Below, one piece after another: positions 24,361 to 31,143 of a stretch of DNA of 31,645 nucleotides. The translations under genes and the position numbers were made by a program. Within the stretch, counting starts at the first letter, position 1. Each line of letters opens with the position of its first letter. The notes below the pieces were generated by a model, which worked only from the letters and a program-made list of their open reading frames with translations, was not told where the DNA came from and did no database searches. The stretch is from the NCBI GenBank assembly GCA_002361935.1, contig DESD01000065.1:1-31645 (forward strand). Direction: 5' to 3'. The DNA comes from Ruminococcaceae bacterium UBA3323 (lineage in GTDB: Bacteria; Bacillota; Clostridia; Oscillospirales; Acutalibacteraceae).

Positions 24361-26070
24361 TTATCCGTTTGTCAGCTCAAAGAATGCTCCGTCAGGAACA
24401 GGAGATTCTGCATCTTTATTGGAGGAATATTTATACTTGGGAAGTTCTGTTGAATCTTCTGCATCAAATATGAGCCCGTTTTCGGAAATTTCGAAAGTAT
24501 AAATGTTTTCGTCATCTTGAAGTATAAGTTTATTGTCCTGAATTTTATACTTTCCCCTTGGCAGATAACTGCTGAAAGGGGAATAATCAAAATTAAATGT
24601 TTCATCGTTTGAATACAATGTTACTGTTGATAAAAGTAATTCATTTTCGTTGCCTGAATAAACATATTTACTATAGTGATCAGATTCTATTTGAGGATCA
24701 TTTTTTATTTTTTCAAAAAGAGCTAAAACCTTTTCAGGATTATCAACACGGTAAACCATAGAGTTTTTGAAACCATCATTATCTATCCAAACCCGATTAC
24801 ATTCTTCGTTAAATTTGAATTCATAGTAGAAGGCACGTTCGATGCTTTCATAAGTGTGCACATCTTCGTCATAATAGTATTGTGGTTCTTTTGGATGTAT
24901 AATTGTTATAGTTTTATCGCCATGATTGAAATCTCTGTTTAAAACAGGTGTATTTCCGGCTTTAATTTCATCAAGCGCAGTTAATAGATATTCAATATAG
25001 GTTTCACTTTCTGTAAAGGATTTAACCTTGCCATCATCAAATTCAATGTATTCAATATCATGAACGATATCTTCTCCTAAGTTGTTGATTATGGTTTCCT
25101 TAAGGCTTACCTTCTGCGGATTTGAAAGGAAGCATATTGCTGTAACTATGCAAAGAATAACGGCAATTATGCTTGTGATAACAGCAGGCTTTTCGTATTT
25201 TATAACTGCTTTTATCCTTTCCTTAACGCCAATCTCGCCAAAAGCAAGCGGATAAGCGGATATAAGCTTTTTCGGAATGCTGCAATTAAGCAGAGCCGTT
25301 GAATATGCTTTTTTATCATTGCTGTTCATATTTTTTATAACATATTCATCGCAGGCAAGCTCAATATCACGGCAGAACAGGATGTAGGATATCCACATAA
25401 TCGGGTTAAACCAATGAATTGCAAGCAATATGAACCCCATCGGTTTCCATAGATGATCCAGTCTTTTAAGATGCGCTTTTTCATGTGCAAGAACATATCT
25501 GCTCTCTTCCTCGCTCAATGTTGAAGGAAGCAGAATTTTTGGCTTTATTATTCCTAAAATAAACGGTGTTGAGATATAATCACATATAAAGGTGTTTTCC
25601 TTTACACATAGGGACGCATTGGTTTTTCGGCGCAAATAAATGTAGCTGCCGATAGCGTAAATGATAATAGCTGCACAAACGATTATCCATATTATTCCAA
25701 GAGCATTCATCAGGTTGCTTCCGTTGTTTGCAGGCACTTTAACGCCTTCGTAATATCTGTCATCCAAAAAAGCATTCACCCGTTTGTCAATCTGCTCAAT
25801 ACCAACATTGATGTTGAATTGAGGAGAAGCATTATCAATTAAGTTGCTTGGTAAAATCTGCGTGTTTGGTATCAGGCTGAAACGGCTTGTGAAGGAAAGC
25901 AGAGTGCTGTCCGAAACAGGAATAATAAGCCGCAATGCGGTAAGAAGCCATAGTATGCAGGTGTATGCCTTTGGCGCTTTTTTCAGAAGAATACGGAATA
26001 CGATAACAGCTATTGCAATGTAGCTTGCCGTTATGCTTATGTTTACAAGGTTCAGAAAAACAGAATCCAT
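24361..26070 (-). CDS. M56-family (BlaR1/MecR1-like) membrane metallopeptidase sensor
   Basis: 569 residues. Membrane helices at about 8-28, 38-52, 122-145 and 210-232; zinc motif HEKAH (196-200) in LAHEKAHLKRLDH, with the third ligand in the ELACDEYV block (237-244). A further helix at about 297-316 leads to an extracytoplasmic domain (about 320-569) that has no penicillin-binding SxxK or KTG pattern I can see, so it senses something other than beta-lactams by that mechanism. By analogy with BlaR1, activated protease would lead to removal of the BlaI-type repressor encoded three bases upstream. The ligand is unknown. Confidence 0.88.
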   Translation of the reverse strand: MDSVFLNLVNISITASYIAIAVIVFRILLKKAPKAYTCILWLLTALRLIIPVSDSTLLSFTSRFSLIPNTQILPSNLIDNASPQFNINVGIEQIDKRVNAFLDDRYYEGVKVPANNGSNLMNALGIIWIIVCAAIIIYAIGSYIYLRRKTNASLCVKENTFICDYISTPFILGIIKPKILLPSTLSEEESRYVLAHEKAHLKRLDHLWKPMGFILLAIHWFNPIMWISYILFCRDIELACDEYVIKNMNSNDKKAYSTALLNCSIPKKLISAYPLAFGEIGVKERIKAVIKYEKPAVITSIIAVILCIVTAICFLSNPQKVSLKETIINNLGEDIVHDIEYIEFDDGKVKSFTESETYIEYLLTALDEIKAGNTPVLNRDFNHGDKTITIIHPKEPQYYYDEDVHTYESIERAFYYEFKFNEECNRVWIDNDGFKNSMVYRVDNPEKVLALFEKIKNDPQIESDHYSKYVYSGNENELLLSTVTLYSNDETFNFDYSPFSSYLPRGKYKIQDNKLILQDDENIYTFEISENGLIFDAEDSTELPKYKYSSNKDAESPVPDGAFFELTNG

Positions 26071-26073
26071 AAA

Positions 26074-26436
26074 TCATTCCTCCCTGTATGTGCTTATTAT
26101 TCTTTCAATTTCCTCAATATCCTTTTTTGAAAGGTTTTTTCTTTTGGAAAATGCAGCAAGAAAGGAGGGAAGAGAACCTTCAAAGGCTTCGTCAATAAAC
26201 TGCTCGCTCTGCATTGCATAGAATTCGTCTTTTTTTATTTTTGAAGAAACTATGCCGTTTTCGTTCTGAAAAATGCCCCTTTCGCACAGCTTTCGCAAAA
26301 CGGTGTATGTGGTCGGTTTTTTCCAGTTCAGCTCTTTTTCGCAAAGCTTAACAAGCCTGCCTGATGCAATAGGCTCACTGTTCCATATGATTTCAGCAAA
26401 TCTGCTTTCAACTGCACCTAATTTTATATCATTCAT
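26074..26436 (-). CDS. BlaI/MecI-family transcriptional repressor
   Basis: 120 residues. Winged helix with the recognition region KKPTTYTVLRKLCERGIF (residues about 39-56) as in BlaI/MecI, followed by a C-terminal dimerisation part (SFLAAFSKRKNLSKKDIEEIERII). It would bind as a dimer to the two GTTTA-N7-TAAAC dyads at its own promoter. AAAGGAGAG precedes the ATG at 26436. The M56 gene follows after three bases, giving a repressor-sensor operon that is probably autoregulated. No resistance gene is adjacent, so the true targets lie elsewhere. Confidence 0.9.
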   Translation of the reverse strand: MNDIKLGAVESRFAEIIWNSEPIASGRLVKLCEKELNWKKPTTYTVLRKLCERGIFQNENGIVSSKIKKDEFYAMQSEQFIDEAFEGSLPSFLAAFSKRKNLSKKDIEEIERIISTYREE

Positions 26437-26451
26437 TATAATCTCTCCTTT

Positions 26452-26470
26452 GGTTTATTACTTGTAAACC
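26452..26470. promoter_or_regulatory. Operator dyad O1 for the BlaI-type repressor
   Basis: Perfect dyad GGTTTA-N7-TAAACC, lying between the expected transcription start and the ribosome binding site of the repressor gene. It has the same half-sites and spacing as O2. Confidence 0.65.
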
Positions 26471-26477
26471 CATATTT

Positions 26478-26506
26478 AGTTTATCATCAATAAACCAATT
26501 TGTCAA
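26478..26506 (-). promoter_or_regulatory. Promoter of the BlaI/M56 operon
   Basis: Minus strand: consensus -35 TTGACA (26501-26506), 17 bases, -10 TAAACT (26478-26483). The -10 falls inside operator O2. Confidence 0.7.
26479..26495. promoter_or_regulatory. Operator dyad O2 for the BlaI-type repressor
   Basis: Perfect dyad GTTTA-N7-TAAAC spanning the -10 and the spacer of the promoter. Repressor bound here would directly exclude RNA polymerase. Confidence 0.7.
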
Positions 26507-26511
26507 CAACG

Positions 26512-26551
26512 AAAAAACAAGGCAATGGTGCGTAATACGCCAAAGCCTTGT
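26512..26551 (-). terminator. Terminator of the DnaJ/zinc-ribbon operon
   Basis: Stem ACAAGGC / GCCTTGT (26517-26523 with 26545-26551) with an inner GCGT-aat-ACGC hairpin, followed on the minus strand by six Ts (complement of 26512-26517). Confidence 0.75.
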
Positions 26552-26580
26552 ATAGAAGGGAGAATAAAAATGAAAGCGGA

Positions 26581-27024
26581 TTAAAATATTACTTTAATCG
26601 TAAAAGTGTTCTTGCAGTGCGGGCAGGATACGCTGTGACTGCCCTTAATTCTTTTCAGCCGCAGCACTGACTTGCATTTCGGACATTTTCTGAAAATATG
26701 CGTTTTTCTGAATTTCCAACGGTCTTTTCTAAGCCTGAAATGCTTTTTGATTTTTGCTGTTAACGAAAGCCATTTTGCATTTTCCTGTCTTCGTTTTTCA
26801 ATATTCTTTGAAAAAACTCTGAAAAAAGCATAGGCTATTAAAGCAAAACCAATGATTGAGACTACGGTATAAATTTTTGCGTTTATGGTTCTGCCAAGGA
26901 TCAAGCCAAGCATCATAATGGCCAAATATGCCCATAAAAGTGCTCTGTACAGCTGATCTATTCCGTATCTGCCGTACATAAATCTTTGCAGTTTCAATCC
27001 TAAATTCATAAAAAATTTTTTCAT
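26581..27024 (-). CDS. Two-helix membrane protein with C-terminal zinc ribbon
   Basis: 147 residues. An amphipathic N-terminus precedes two hydrophobic helices (about 27-45 and 51-69), then a very basic linker (75-112) and a C-terminal zinc ribbon: Cys114/Cys117 (CPKCKS) and Cys134/Cys137 (CPHCKN). The topology suggests both ends are cytoplasmic. It lies 15 bases downstream of the DnaJ-domain gene, with which it is probably co-transcribed, and before a terminator. I know no functional assignment. A role with the J-protein, such as binding unfolded or nascent chains at the membrane, is only a guess. Confidence 0.75.
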   Translation of the reverse strand: MKKFFMNLGLKLQRFMYGRYGIDQLYRALLWAYLAIMMLGLILGRTINAKIYTVVSIIGFALIAYAFFRVFSKNIEKRRQENAKWLSLTAKIKKHFRLRKDRWKFRKTHIFRKCPKCKSVLRLKRIKGSHSVSCPHCKNTFTIKVIF

Positions 27025-27039
27025 TGCAGGTCACTGTTC

Positions 27040-27834
27040 CTAATTGAATATTGATTCCGAGCCATCATCGTTTCCAAAATAATCGGCGTTATTTTCTGTT
27101 GTGCTTTCGCTGTAAGCGCCGGTTGTATGATTCTGGCTTGCTTTGGTATTTCTTCTGTATGCCCCCGCAAATGAAGAAACAAATGAAATAATAAGTTGTA
27201 TTAAAGCTATAATCAGGAAGAATTTTAATATTCTGCCAAGACAGCCGCTGCTGCAGCCGTCGCTTTGCGGAGGATAGTTATATTCGGTTCCCTTTTCGGG
27301 ATTCTCATAATTTTTGTGTTTTCTGTAATAATAGGTTCCTTCGGGACGGCTGCTGTTTCTTATCTGGCTGTAGGCAACCTGATAAGTAAAGTTATCGGGC
27401 TCCATTGCACATGCCTGCTGAATCTGAGAAAGCGCCAGGCTTTGCTTTCCGAGCCCCATATTTGCAACTGCCGAAAGATAATACCATTGTGCTGTTCTGT
27501 TCTCAATGTTTTTAAGCACATTAAGTGCCTGCTCAAATTGCCCGTTATTGATAAACTGAGCAGCAGAGGTATAATAATCCGGAGAAGAAGTGGTTTTTCT
27601 TCTGTAATGATATGCAGATGTGCTGCTGTATGAACTTTTTTCAAAAGGATTGCTGCTGCCGTTTTTAATCTGATCGTAAGCAGCATTTATTTCAGCCATT
27701 TTGTCTGCTGCCTCGGGATTATCAGGATTTAAGTCGGGATGATATTTTTTTGCAAGCCTTTTATATGCTTTTGTGCATTCATCTTCCGATGCCCCATCAG
27801 GTACGCCAAGCACTTTATAAGGATTTGTTATCAT
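27040..27834 (-). CDS. DnaJ-domain membrane protein
   Basis: 264 residues. An N-terminal J domain has the essential HPD at 32-34 in KRLAKKYHPDLNPDNPEAADK. A TPR-like helical stretch (about 90-160: AAQFINNGQFEQAL... and YYLSAVANMGLGKQSLALSQIQQA) follows, then a low-complexity linker and one membrane helix (about 205-225, ILKFFLIIALIQLIISF) near the C-terminus. There is no Gly/Phe region and no zinc centre, so it is a class III J-protein recruiting DnaK to the membrane. GAAGGAAG precedes the ATG at 27834. The zinc-ribbon membrane protein gene follows. Confidence 0.88.
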   Translation of the reverse strand: MITNPYKVLGVPDGASEDECTKAYKRLAKKYHPDLNPDNPEAADKMAEINAAYDQIKNGSSNPFEKSSYSSTSAYHYRRKTTSSPDYYTSAAQFINNGQFEQALNVLKNIENRTAQWYYLSAVANMGLGKQSLALSQIQQACAMEPDNFTYQVAYSQIRNSSRPEGTYYYRKHKNYENPEKGTEYNYPPQSDGCSSGCLGRILKFFLIIALIQLIISFVSSFAGAYRRNTKASQNHTTGAYSESTTENNADYFGNDDGSESIFN

Positions 27835-27978
27835 TTATCTTCCTTCAGTTTCATTTTTATAATCTAAACCTAACATATAATTATTATGCAATTATTAATA
27901 AAAGTAAAAAAATCAATTAATACCATCCGATTTACATTATTCTATTGAAAAAAACGGATATATTTGGTAAGATATATC

Positions 27979-28005
27979 TAGCCAATTTAAACCAAGGTTC
28001 GGATT
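27979..28005 (+). repeat. Direct repeat copy 1 (27 bases)
   Basis: Starts TAGCCAATTTAAACCA and ends GTTCGGATT. It matches 28250-28276 at 25 of 27 positions. Confidence 0.75.
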
Positions 28006-28040
28006 ACTCTCTACCTAGGCAATAAAGAGTAATTTGAACC
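27996..28040 (+). repeat. Hairpin I of the structured element
   Basis: GGTTCGGATTACTCT (27996-28010) pairs with AGAGTAATTTGAACC (28026-28040) along 15 positions, two as G-U pairs, around a 15-base loop. The G-U pairs are compatible with folding as RNA. Confidence 0.6.
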
Positions 28041-28164
28041 TGCCAAAATGTAGTATTAAAGCGAATTTAGATTTTTCACTGTTGCCTTGCGCCGGCAAGG
28101 CTTCCATCTCAAAATCCCAAATTCATCTTTTCTCCAAACATTTTGGTGCTGCGCAGTTTAAATT
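28031..28164 (+). repeat. Nested hairpin II of the structured element
   Basis: Coaxial arms: AATTTGAAC/GTTTAAATT (28031-28039 with 28156-28164), CCAAAATGT/ACATTTTGG (28043-28051 with 28138-28146), GAATTT and GATTTT (28063-28075) with AAAATC and AAATTC (28111-28124), and terminal GCCTTGC-gccg-GCAAGGC (28084-28101). It competes with hairpin I for 28031-28040. Confidence 0.6.
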
Positions 28165-28200
28165 GTGTTGATTTGTTCTTAATCAAGGCACAAAAACGCA

Positions 28201-28219
28201 GGAATACTTTGCGTATTCC
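28201..28219 (+). repeat. Hairpin III of the structured element
   Basis: Perfect GGAATAC-tttgc-GTATTCC, flanked by the short direct repeat AACGCAG (28196-28202 and 28230-28236). Confidence 0.55.
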
Positions 28220-28249
28220 GAGGCTTTTTAACGCAGAGTAAGGGCAAAT

Positions 28250-28276
28250 TAGCCAATTTAAACCATAGTTCGGATT
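28250..28276 (+). repeat. Direct repeat copy 2 (27 bases)
   Basis: Matches copy 1 at 25 of 27 positions, 271 bases downstream. It is followed by TTTATTGCCTAG (28281-28292), which is the exact reverse complement of the loop sequence following copy 1 (28015-28026). Confidence 0.75.
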
Positions 28277-28312
28277 TCTTTTTATTGCCTAGTAATTTTA
28301 TGGAGGTGCGCT

Positions 28313-29218
28313 ATGGATATTGTTCTTTTAACTTTGGGCAATACAATAGACAAAACTTTTTTTAATTTTGATTTTGCCATTTTTGAATTCTTCGGCAACA
28401 TTCAATGCGGATTTTTAAACATTGTAGCAAAAATATTTACTGCGTTCGGCGATGAGGCATTTGTTATCCCGATGATTGTTTTAGGCGCTGTTTTAATGCT
28501 TTTCAAAAAAACAAGAAAATATGGATTTGCTCTTTTCTTTGCAATTATTGCAGGAACGCTTATTACAAATGTTTTGGTTAAGCCGATGGTGCTCAGAATC
28601 AGACCGTATAATACACTTCAGAATTATGCGGACTATATGGGCTGGTATAATTTTGCCGGCGCTCTTTCAGAGAGTGATTATTCCTTCCCAAGCGGGCATA
28701 CTACCGCTGCGTTTGAAATGGCAACGGCGCTTTTCCTTGTTTTCAGAAGCAACGGCAAAAAGAAAATCAGCTGGATTTTCCCTGTTATCGCTGTGCTTAC
28801 AATGTGCAGCCGTGTTTACTTAATGGTTCATTATCCAACAGATGTTCTTGCCGGAATGCTTGTTGGTATCCTTGCCGGTGTTATCGGCTTCTTCCTTATG
28901 AAGCTTTGCATGAAGCTGATTACCGATGTAAAGATGTTTAAGTGGATTGATAATATTGATCTTGCCAAGATTAAGTTCCTTAGCTGGACCGAGGGCAGAG
29001 GCGGTGCTTTGGTTGTTGCAGTTATAGCTATAGGTTTCTTCTGCCTTTCCTTTATTCCTGCTTTATCAGAGGGCGGTGATTCAGCAGTTCGCTGTGCTTA
29101 TAATGAAGAATACAATTGCTACAATGAAGCCAGAGTTGACGATGAAAAGTATCCCGCTATTGATGGCAAGGAATATTGCAAAATTCATTGGAAACAGCTT
29201 AAGGGTATTGAAGAATAA
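28313..29218 (+). CDS. PAP2-family membrane phosphatase with Cys-rich tail
   Basis: 301 residues, about six membrane helices. The three PAP2 motifs are complete: KPMVLRIRP (Lys90, Arg97), PSGH (126-129) with phosphate-binding Ser/Gly and acid His129, and SRVYLMVHYPTD (Arg167, nucleophile His173, Asp177). It dephosphorylates lipid phosphates such as undecaprenyl or phosphatidyl-glycerol phosphate at the membrane. After the last helix (about 231-250) an extra tail carries Cys261, Cys269, Cys289 and His292, a likely metal site not typical of the family. GGAGGTG precedes the ATG. It is followed by a terminator and appears monocistronic. Confidence 0.9.
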   Translation: MDIVLLTLGNTIDKTFFNFDFAIFEFFGNIQCGFLNIVAKIFTAFGDEAFVIPMIVLGAVLMLFKKTRKYGFALFFAIIAGTLITNVLVKPMVLRIRPYNTLQNYADYMGWYNFAGALSESDYSFPSGHTTAAFEMATALFLVFRSNGKKKISWIFPVIAVLTMCSRVYLMVHYPTDVLAGMLVGILAGVIGFFLMKLCMKLITDVKMFKWIDNIDLAKIKFLSWTEGRGGALVVAVIAIGFFCLSFIPALSEGGDSAVRCAYNEEYNCYNEARVDDEKYPAIDGKEYCKIHWKQLKGIEE

Positions 29219-29230
29219 AAATGAAACAGT

Positions 29231-29260
29231 AAAAACCTACGATTTTTCGTAGGTTTTTTT
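29231..29260 (+). terminator. Terminator of the PAP2 gene
   Basis: Stem AACCTACGA / TCGTAGGTT with a four-T loop and a run of Ts to 29260. Confidence 0.87.
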
Positions 29261-29289
29261 ATGTTCTACCATAATTCGATTTTTATAAA

Positions 29290-29318
29290 TTGAGTTTTTT
29301 CCGTGTTTGTGCTACCAT
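29290..29318 (+). promoter_or_regulatory. Possible promoter for the membrane protein at 29351
   Basis: -35 TTGAGT (29290-29295), 17 bases, -10 TACCAT (29313-29318). The -10 is poor. Confidence 0.3.
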
Positions 29319-29350
29319 TGTTATGGTGAATGTAATAAGGGAGAATGAAA

Positions 29351-30811
29351 ATGGATAATTATATAAAATTGGGAAAAAGGTATAAGGCAATCAGAAGGAT
29401 AAGCGCTGTTTTAGCTGTTGTATTTGTTCTGCTGGATATATTGCTTCCTGTTAAGCTGTGGATTAAAATTTTATTGGCTGTTCTGATTATAATTGTATTC
29501 TTCTTTGTATCTTTTCGTATTGATGGCTTGGAAAGCAATTTTCTGTATACAGAGTGCAATCCGGTAAAATACGATTGTGTTTGTCGGATTGATCATAAAA
29601 GTGTTGCTGTATTGAATGATTTTGCGGCAACGGCCGCATTGGGGGATTTCAACAGGGCATTGGCATTGTTGCAAGAAAAAGCAGATATGTCTGCCGGAAA
29701 TAAGTTTTATAAAGAGAATGTAAAATTAATTTATGCTGAATGCCTTTTTTCTTCCGGAAATTACGATGAATGCCTTAGGGTGTTAATGGAGTATCAGCAT
29801 CAGTTTACAGATAAGGATTTAAAGAATAATGTATATATAATCAATCATAATCTGTACTCCTTTTTTGGATATTACATAAAAAAAGAGTATGATACCTGTG
29901 TTTCAACTTTAAATACATTGAATAGCGATGAACTGAAATACAATAATCTTTTTAAATGCAAAATAGATTATTATTACGCAATTACCTATTATTACAGCGG
30001 AAATACAGAAAAGGCAAAAACGTATTTTGAAAAAATCAAAGATATAAATGACAGCCTTTACTATTCAAAAAAGGCAAGGGAATATCTTGAAAATATCAAT
30101 AAAGATAAGTTTTTAGATATGAATTTTGAAGAAATTCCAAAGTATGAAAAGGCTGCTTTGGGTGCTGAAGCTGATATGGAAGCCAATTCAAAACAAAATA
30201 AAAAAGCAAAGCTTGCTCTGCTTGTAATTTTTGTATGTGTTATTATAGCTGCTTTATCGCTGAATACCCTTCTTAAAACAGAGTACGGAACTGCCGAAGA
30301 GGTGATTTCTTCCTCAATGGAGTTTGAGGCAGATGTTAAAGCCATGCTGCCGATTGAAAATGAGAACGCCTCCCTTTGTGTTTTTCAGAATAAGGAGGAT
30401 TTGGATTATCTTTATGTTGCGTATCTTGAAAGCTATGAAAACGGATTGTATTCCTATGGCATAAATTATGATTTTCTGGCAGGTGCAGACGGCGTTTACA
30501 GTTCCTTTTCGGATGCCTATAATCAAAAGCAGAACGGCGAGGCATTTTCCGCAGAAAAATTTGCACAGGCATTGCATAAGGATGAGCCTTTTAAAGAAAC
30601 ATTTGATGATTACAAATATTTTTTTAAATCGGGCAAAAAGGATATAACCGTTGTTTTCAAAATTGTCAGAGACAAGGAGCAAATCCCCGGCGGTGTACAT
30701 GCAGAAAGCTTTTCTTATACCATGGAAAACGGAAATGAAAAAACCTATTATATCTATGTTGATGATGTAATAAAAGAAAACAGTGCAGGCTATTCGGCAG
30801 GAATATATTAG
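29351..30811 (+). CDS. Membrane protein with TPR-like cytoplasmic region, function unknown
   Basis: 486 residues. Two adjacent membrane helices (about 15-33 and 37-55), then a helical region (about 85-250) with TPR-like units such as FNRALALLQEKADMS, LFSSGNYDECLRVLM and YYYSGNTEKAKTYFEKIKD. A third helix (about 287-306) leads to a C-terminal domain (307-486), probably outside the cell, rich in Tyr, Phe and acidic residues. I chose ATG 29351 because AAGGGAG lies seven bases upstream; ATG 29345 is too close. No family is recognised. A sensor or assembly scaffold linking cytoplasm to cell surface fits the layout but is unproven. Confidence 0.8.
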   Translation: MDNYIKLGKRYKAIRRISAVLAVVFVLLDILLPVKLWIKILLAVLIIIVFFFVSFRIDGLESNFLYTECNPVKYDCVCRIDHKSVAVLNDFAATAALGDFNRALALLQEKADMSAGNKFYKENVKLIYAECLFSSGNYDECLRVLMEYQHQFTDKDLKNNVYIINHNLYSFFGYYIKKEYDTCVSTLNTLNSDELKYNNLFKCKIDYYYAITYYYSGNTEKAKTYFEKIKDINDSLYYSKKAREYLENINKDKFLDMNFEEIPKYEKAALGAEADMEANSKQNKKAKLALLVIFVCVIIAALSLNTLLKTEYGTAEEVISSSMEFEADVKAMLPIENENASLCVFQNKEDLDYLYVAYLESYENGLYSYGINYDFLAGADGVYSSFSDAYNQKQNGEAFSAEKFAQALHKDEPFKETFDDYKYFFKSGKKDITVVFKIVRDKEQIPGGVHAESFSYTMENGNEKTYYIYVDDVIKENSAGYSAGIY

Positions 30812-30817
30812 ACATAT

Positions 30818-30844
30818 GGCAGGAGTGTTGCTCCTGCCTTTTTT
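30818..30844 (+). terminator. Terminator of the unknown membrane protein gene
   Basis: Perfect 8-bp stem GGCAGGAG / CTCCTGCC, loop TGTTG, followed by six Ts. Confidence 0.9.
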
Positions 30845-30879
30845 CTTTTTATTACACAAATTAATTTTTACATACTTTT

Positions 30880-30888
30880 TTCGACAAA
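30880..30888 (-). promoter_or_regulatory. 0A-box-like site (TTTGTCGAA)
   Basis: The complement of 30880-30888 reads TTTGTCGAA, containing the Spo0A consensus TGTCGAA. It overlaps the -35 of the next promoter. A 7-base match can arise by chance a few times in this window, so position is the main argument. Confidence 0.4.
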
Positions 30889-30908
30889 TTATACGGACTA
30901 TATATAGT
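30881..30908 (+). promoter_or_regulatory. Promoter for the 59-residue protein
   Basis: -35 TCGACA (30881-30886), 16 bases, -10 TATAGT (30903-30908). The -10 lies within the perfect palindrome ACTATATATAGT (30898-30909). Confidence 0.5.
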
Positions 30909-30915
30909 ACAATTT
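30896..30915 (+). repeat. Inverted repeat, left copy (operator-like)
   Basis: 20 bases starting GACTATATATAGT, matching the reverse complement of 31118-31137 at 19 of 20 positions. The core is itself palindromic and covers the -10 of the promoter. Confidence 0.7.
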
Positions 30916-30934
30916 TAGCAAGGAGGTGGGGAAT

Positions 30935-31114
30935 ATGAACTATAAAGAAATGTTATTCAAAATAGCAAAGGAGAATAATACTACTCCATTTGAGGTTGAA
31001 AAAGAAATGCAAGATGCGTTACGATTAGCAAACATAGATTGCAGTGTTAAAGAGTTTATTATGATGGTATCAGGTTTAATATTACAAGAAAAAACAAAAA
31101 AAGACTATAAATAA
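30935..31114 (+). CDS. Small protein resembling the end of the Spo0A DNA-binding domain
   Basis: 59 residues, all helical in appearance. IAKENNTTPFEVEKEMQDALRLA resembles the DNA-contacting part of the Spo0A C-terminal domain (which reads IAKKFNTTxSRVERAIRHAIEVA in Bacillus, from memory), but the phosphoacceptor domain and the first helices are missing. Start ATG 30935 is set by AAGGAGGTG six bases upstream; a GTG at 30926 overlaps that site. It is flanked by a 20-base inverted repeat and followed by an XRE regulator. It could be a stand-alone DNA-binding or dimer-interfering protein. The resemblance is by eye and short. Confidence 0.7.
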   Translation: MNYKEMLFKIAKENNTTPFEVEKEMQDALRLANIDCSVKEFIMMVSGLILQEKTKKDYK

Positions 31115-31117
31115 TCC

Positions 31118-31137
31118 AAATTGTACTATGTATAGTC
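31118..31137 (-). repeat. Inverted repeat, right copy (operator-like)
   Basis: Reverse complement of 30896-30915 with one mismatch; core ACTATGTATAGT (31125-31136) upstream of the XRE gene. It gives each small gene one copy of the same motif. Confidence 0.7.
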
Positions 31138-31143
31138 TAATTT

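Larger units (their letters stand above)
27835..28312. other. 478-base gene-free region containing a structured repeat element
   Basis: No reading frame with a ribosome binding site is seen. 27835-27960 is AT-rich upstream DNA of the dnaJ-like gene. 27979-28300 is a dense set of direct and inverted repeats listed separately, ending just before the GGAGGTG site of the PAP2 gene. Confidence 0.7.

Noticed and set aside
26570..26584. A strong GAAGGGAG site followed by ATG and a four-codon frame on the plus strand
   Set aside because: It runs into the stop region of the opposite-strand zinc-ribbon gene and encodes only four residues; it may be a relic but nothing supports a gene.
28104..28115. 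A 12-base match (CCATCTCAAAAT) to the complement of 31480-31491, suggesting that the two structured elements are one family
   Set aside because: A 12-base match is expected by chance many times in a window of this size and AT content; no further similarity extends from it.
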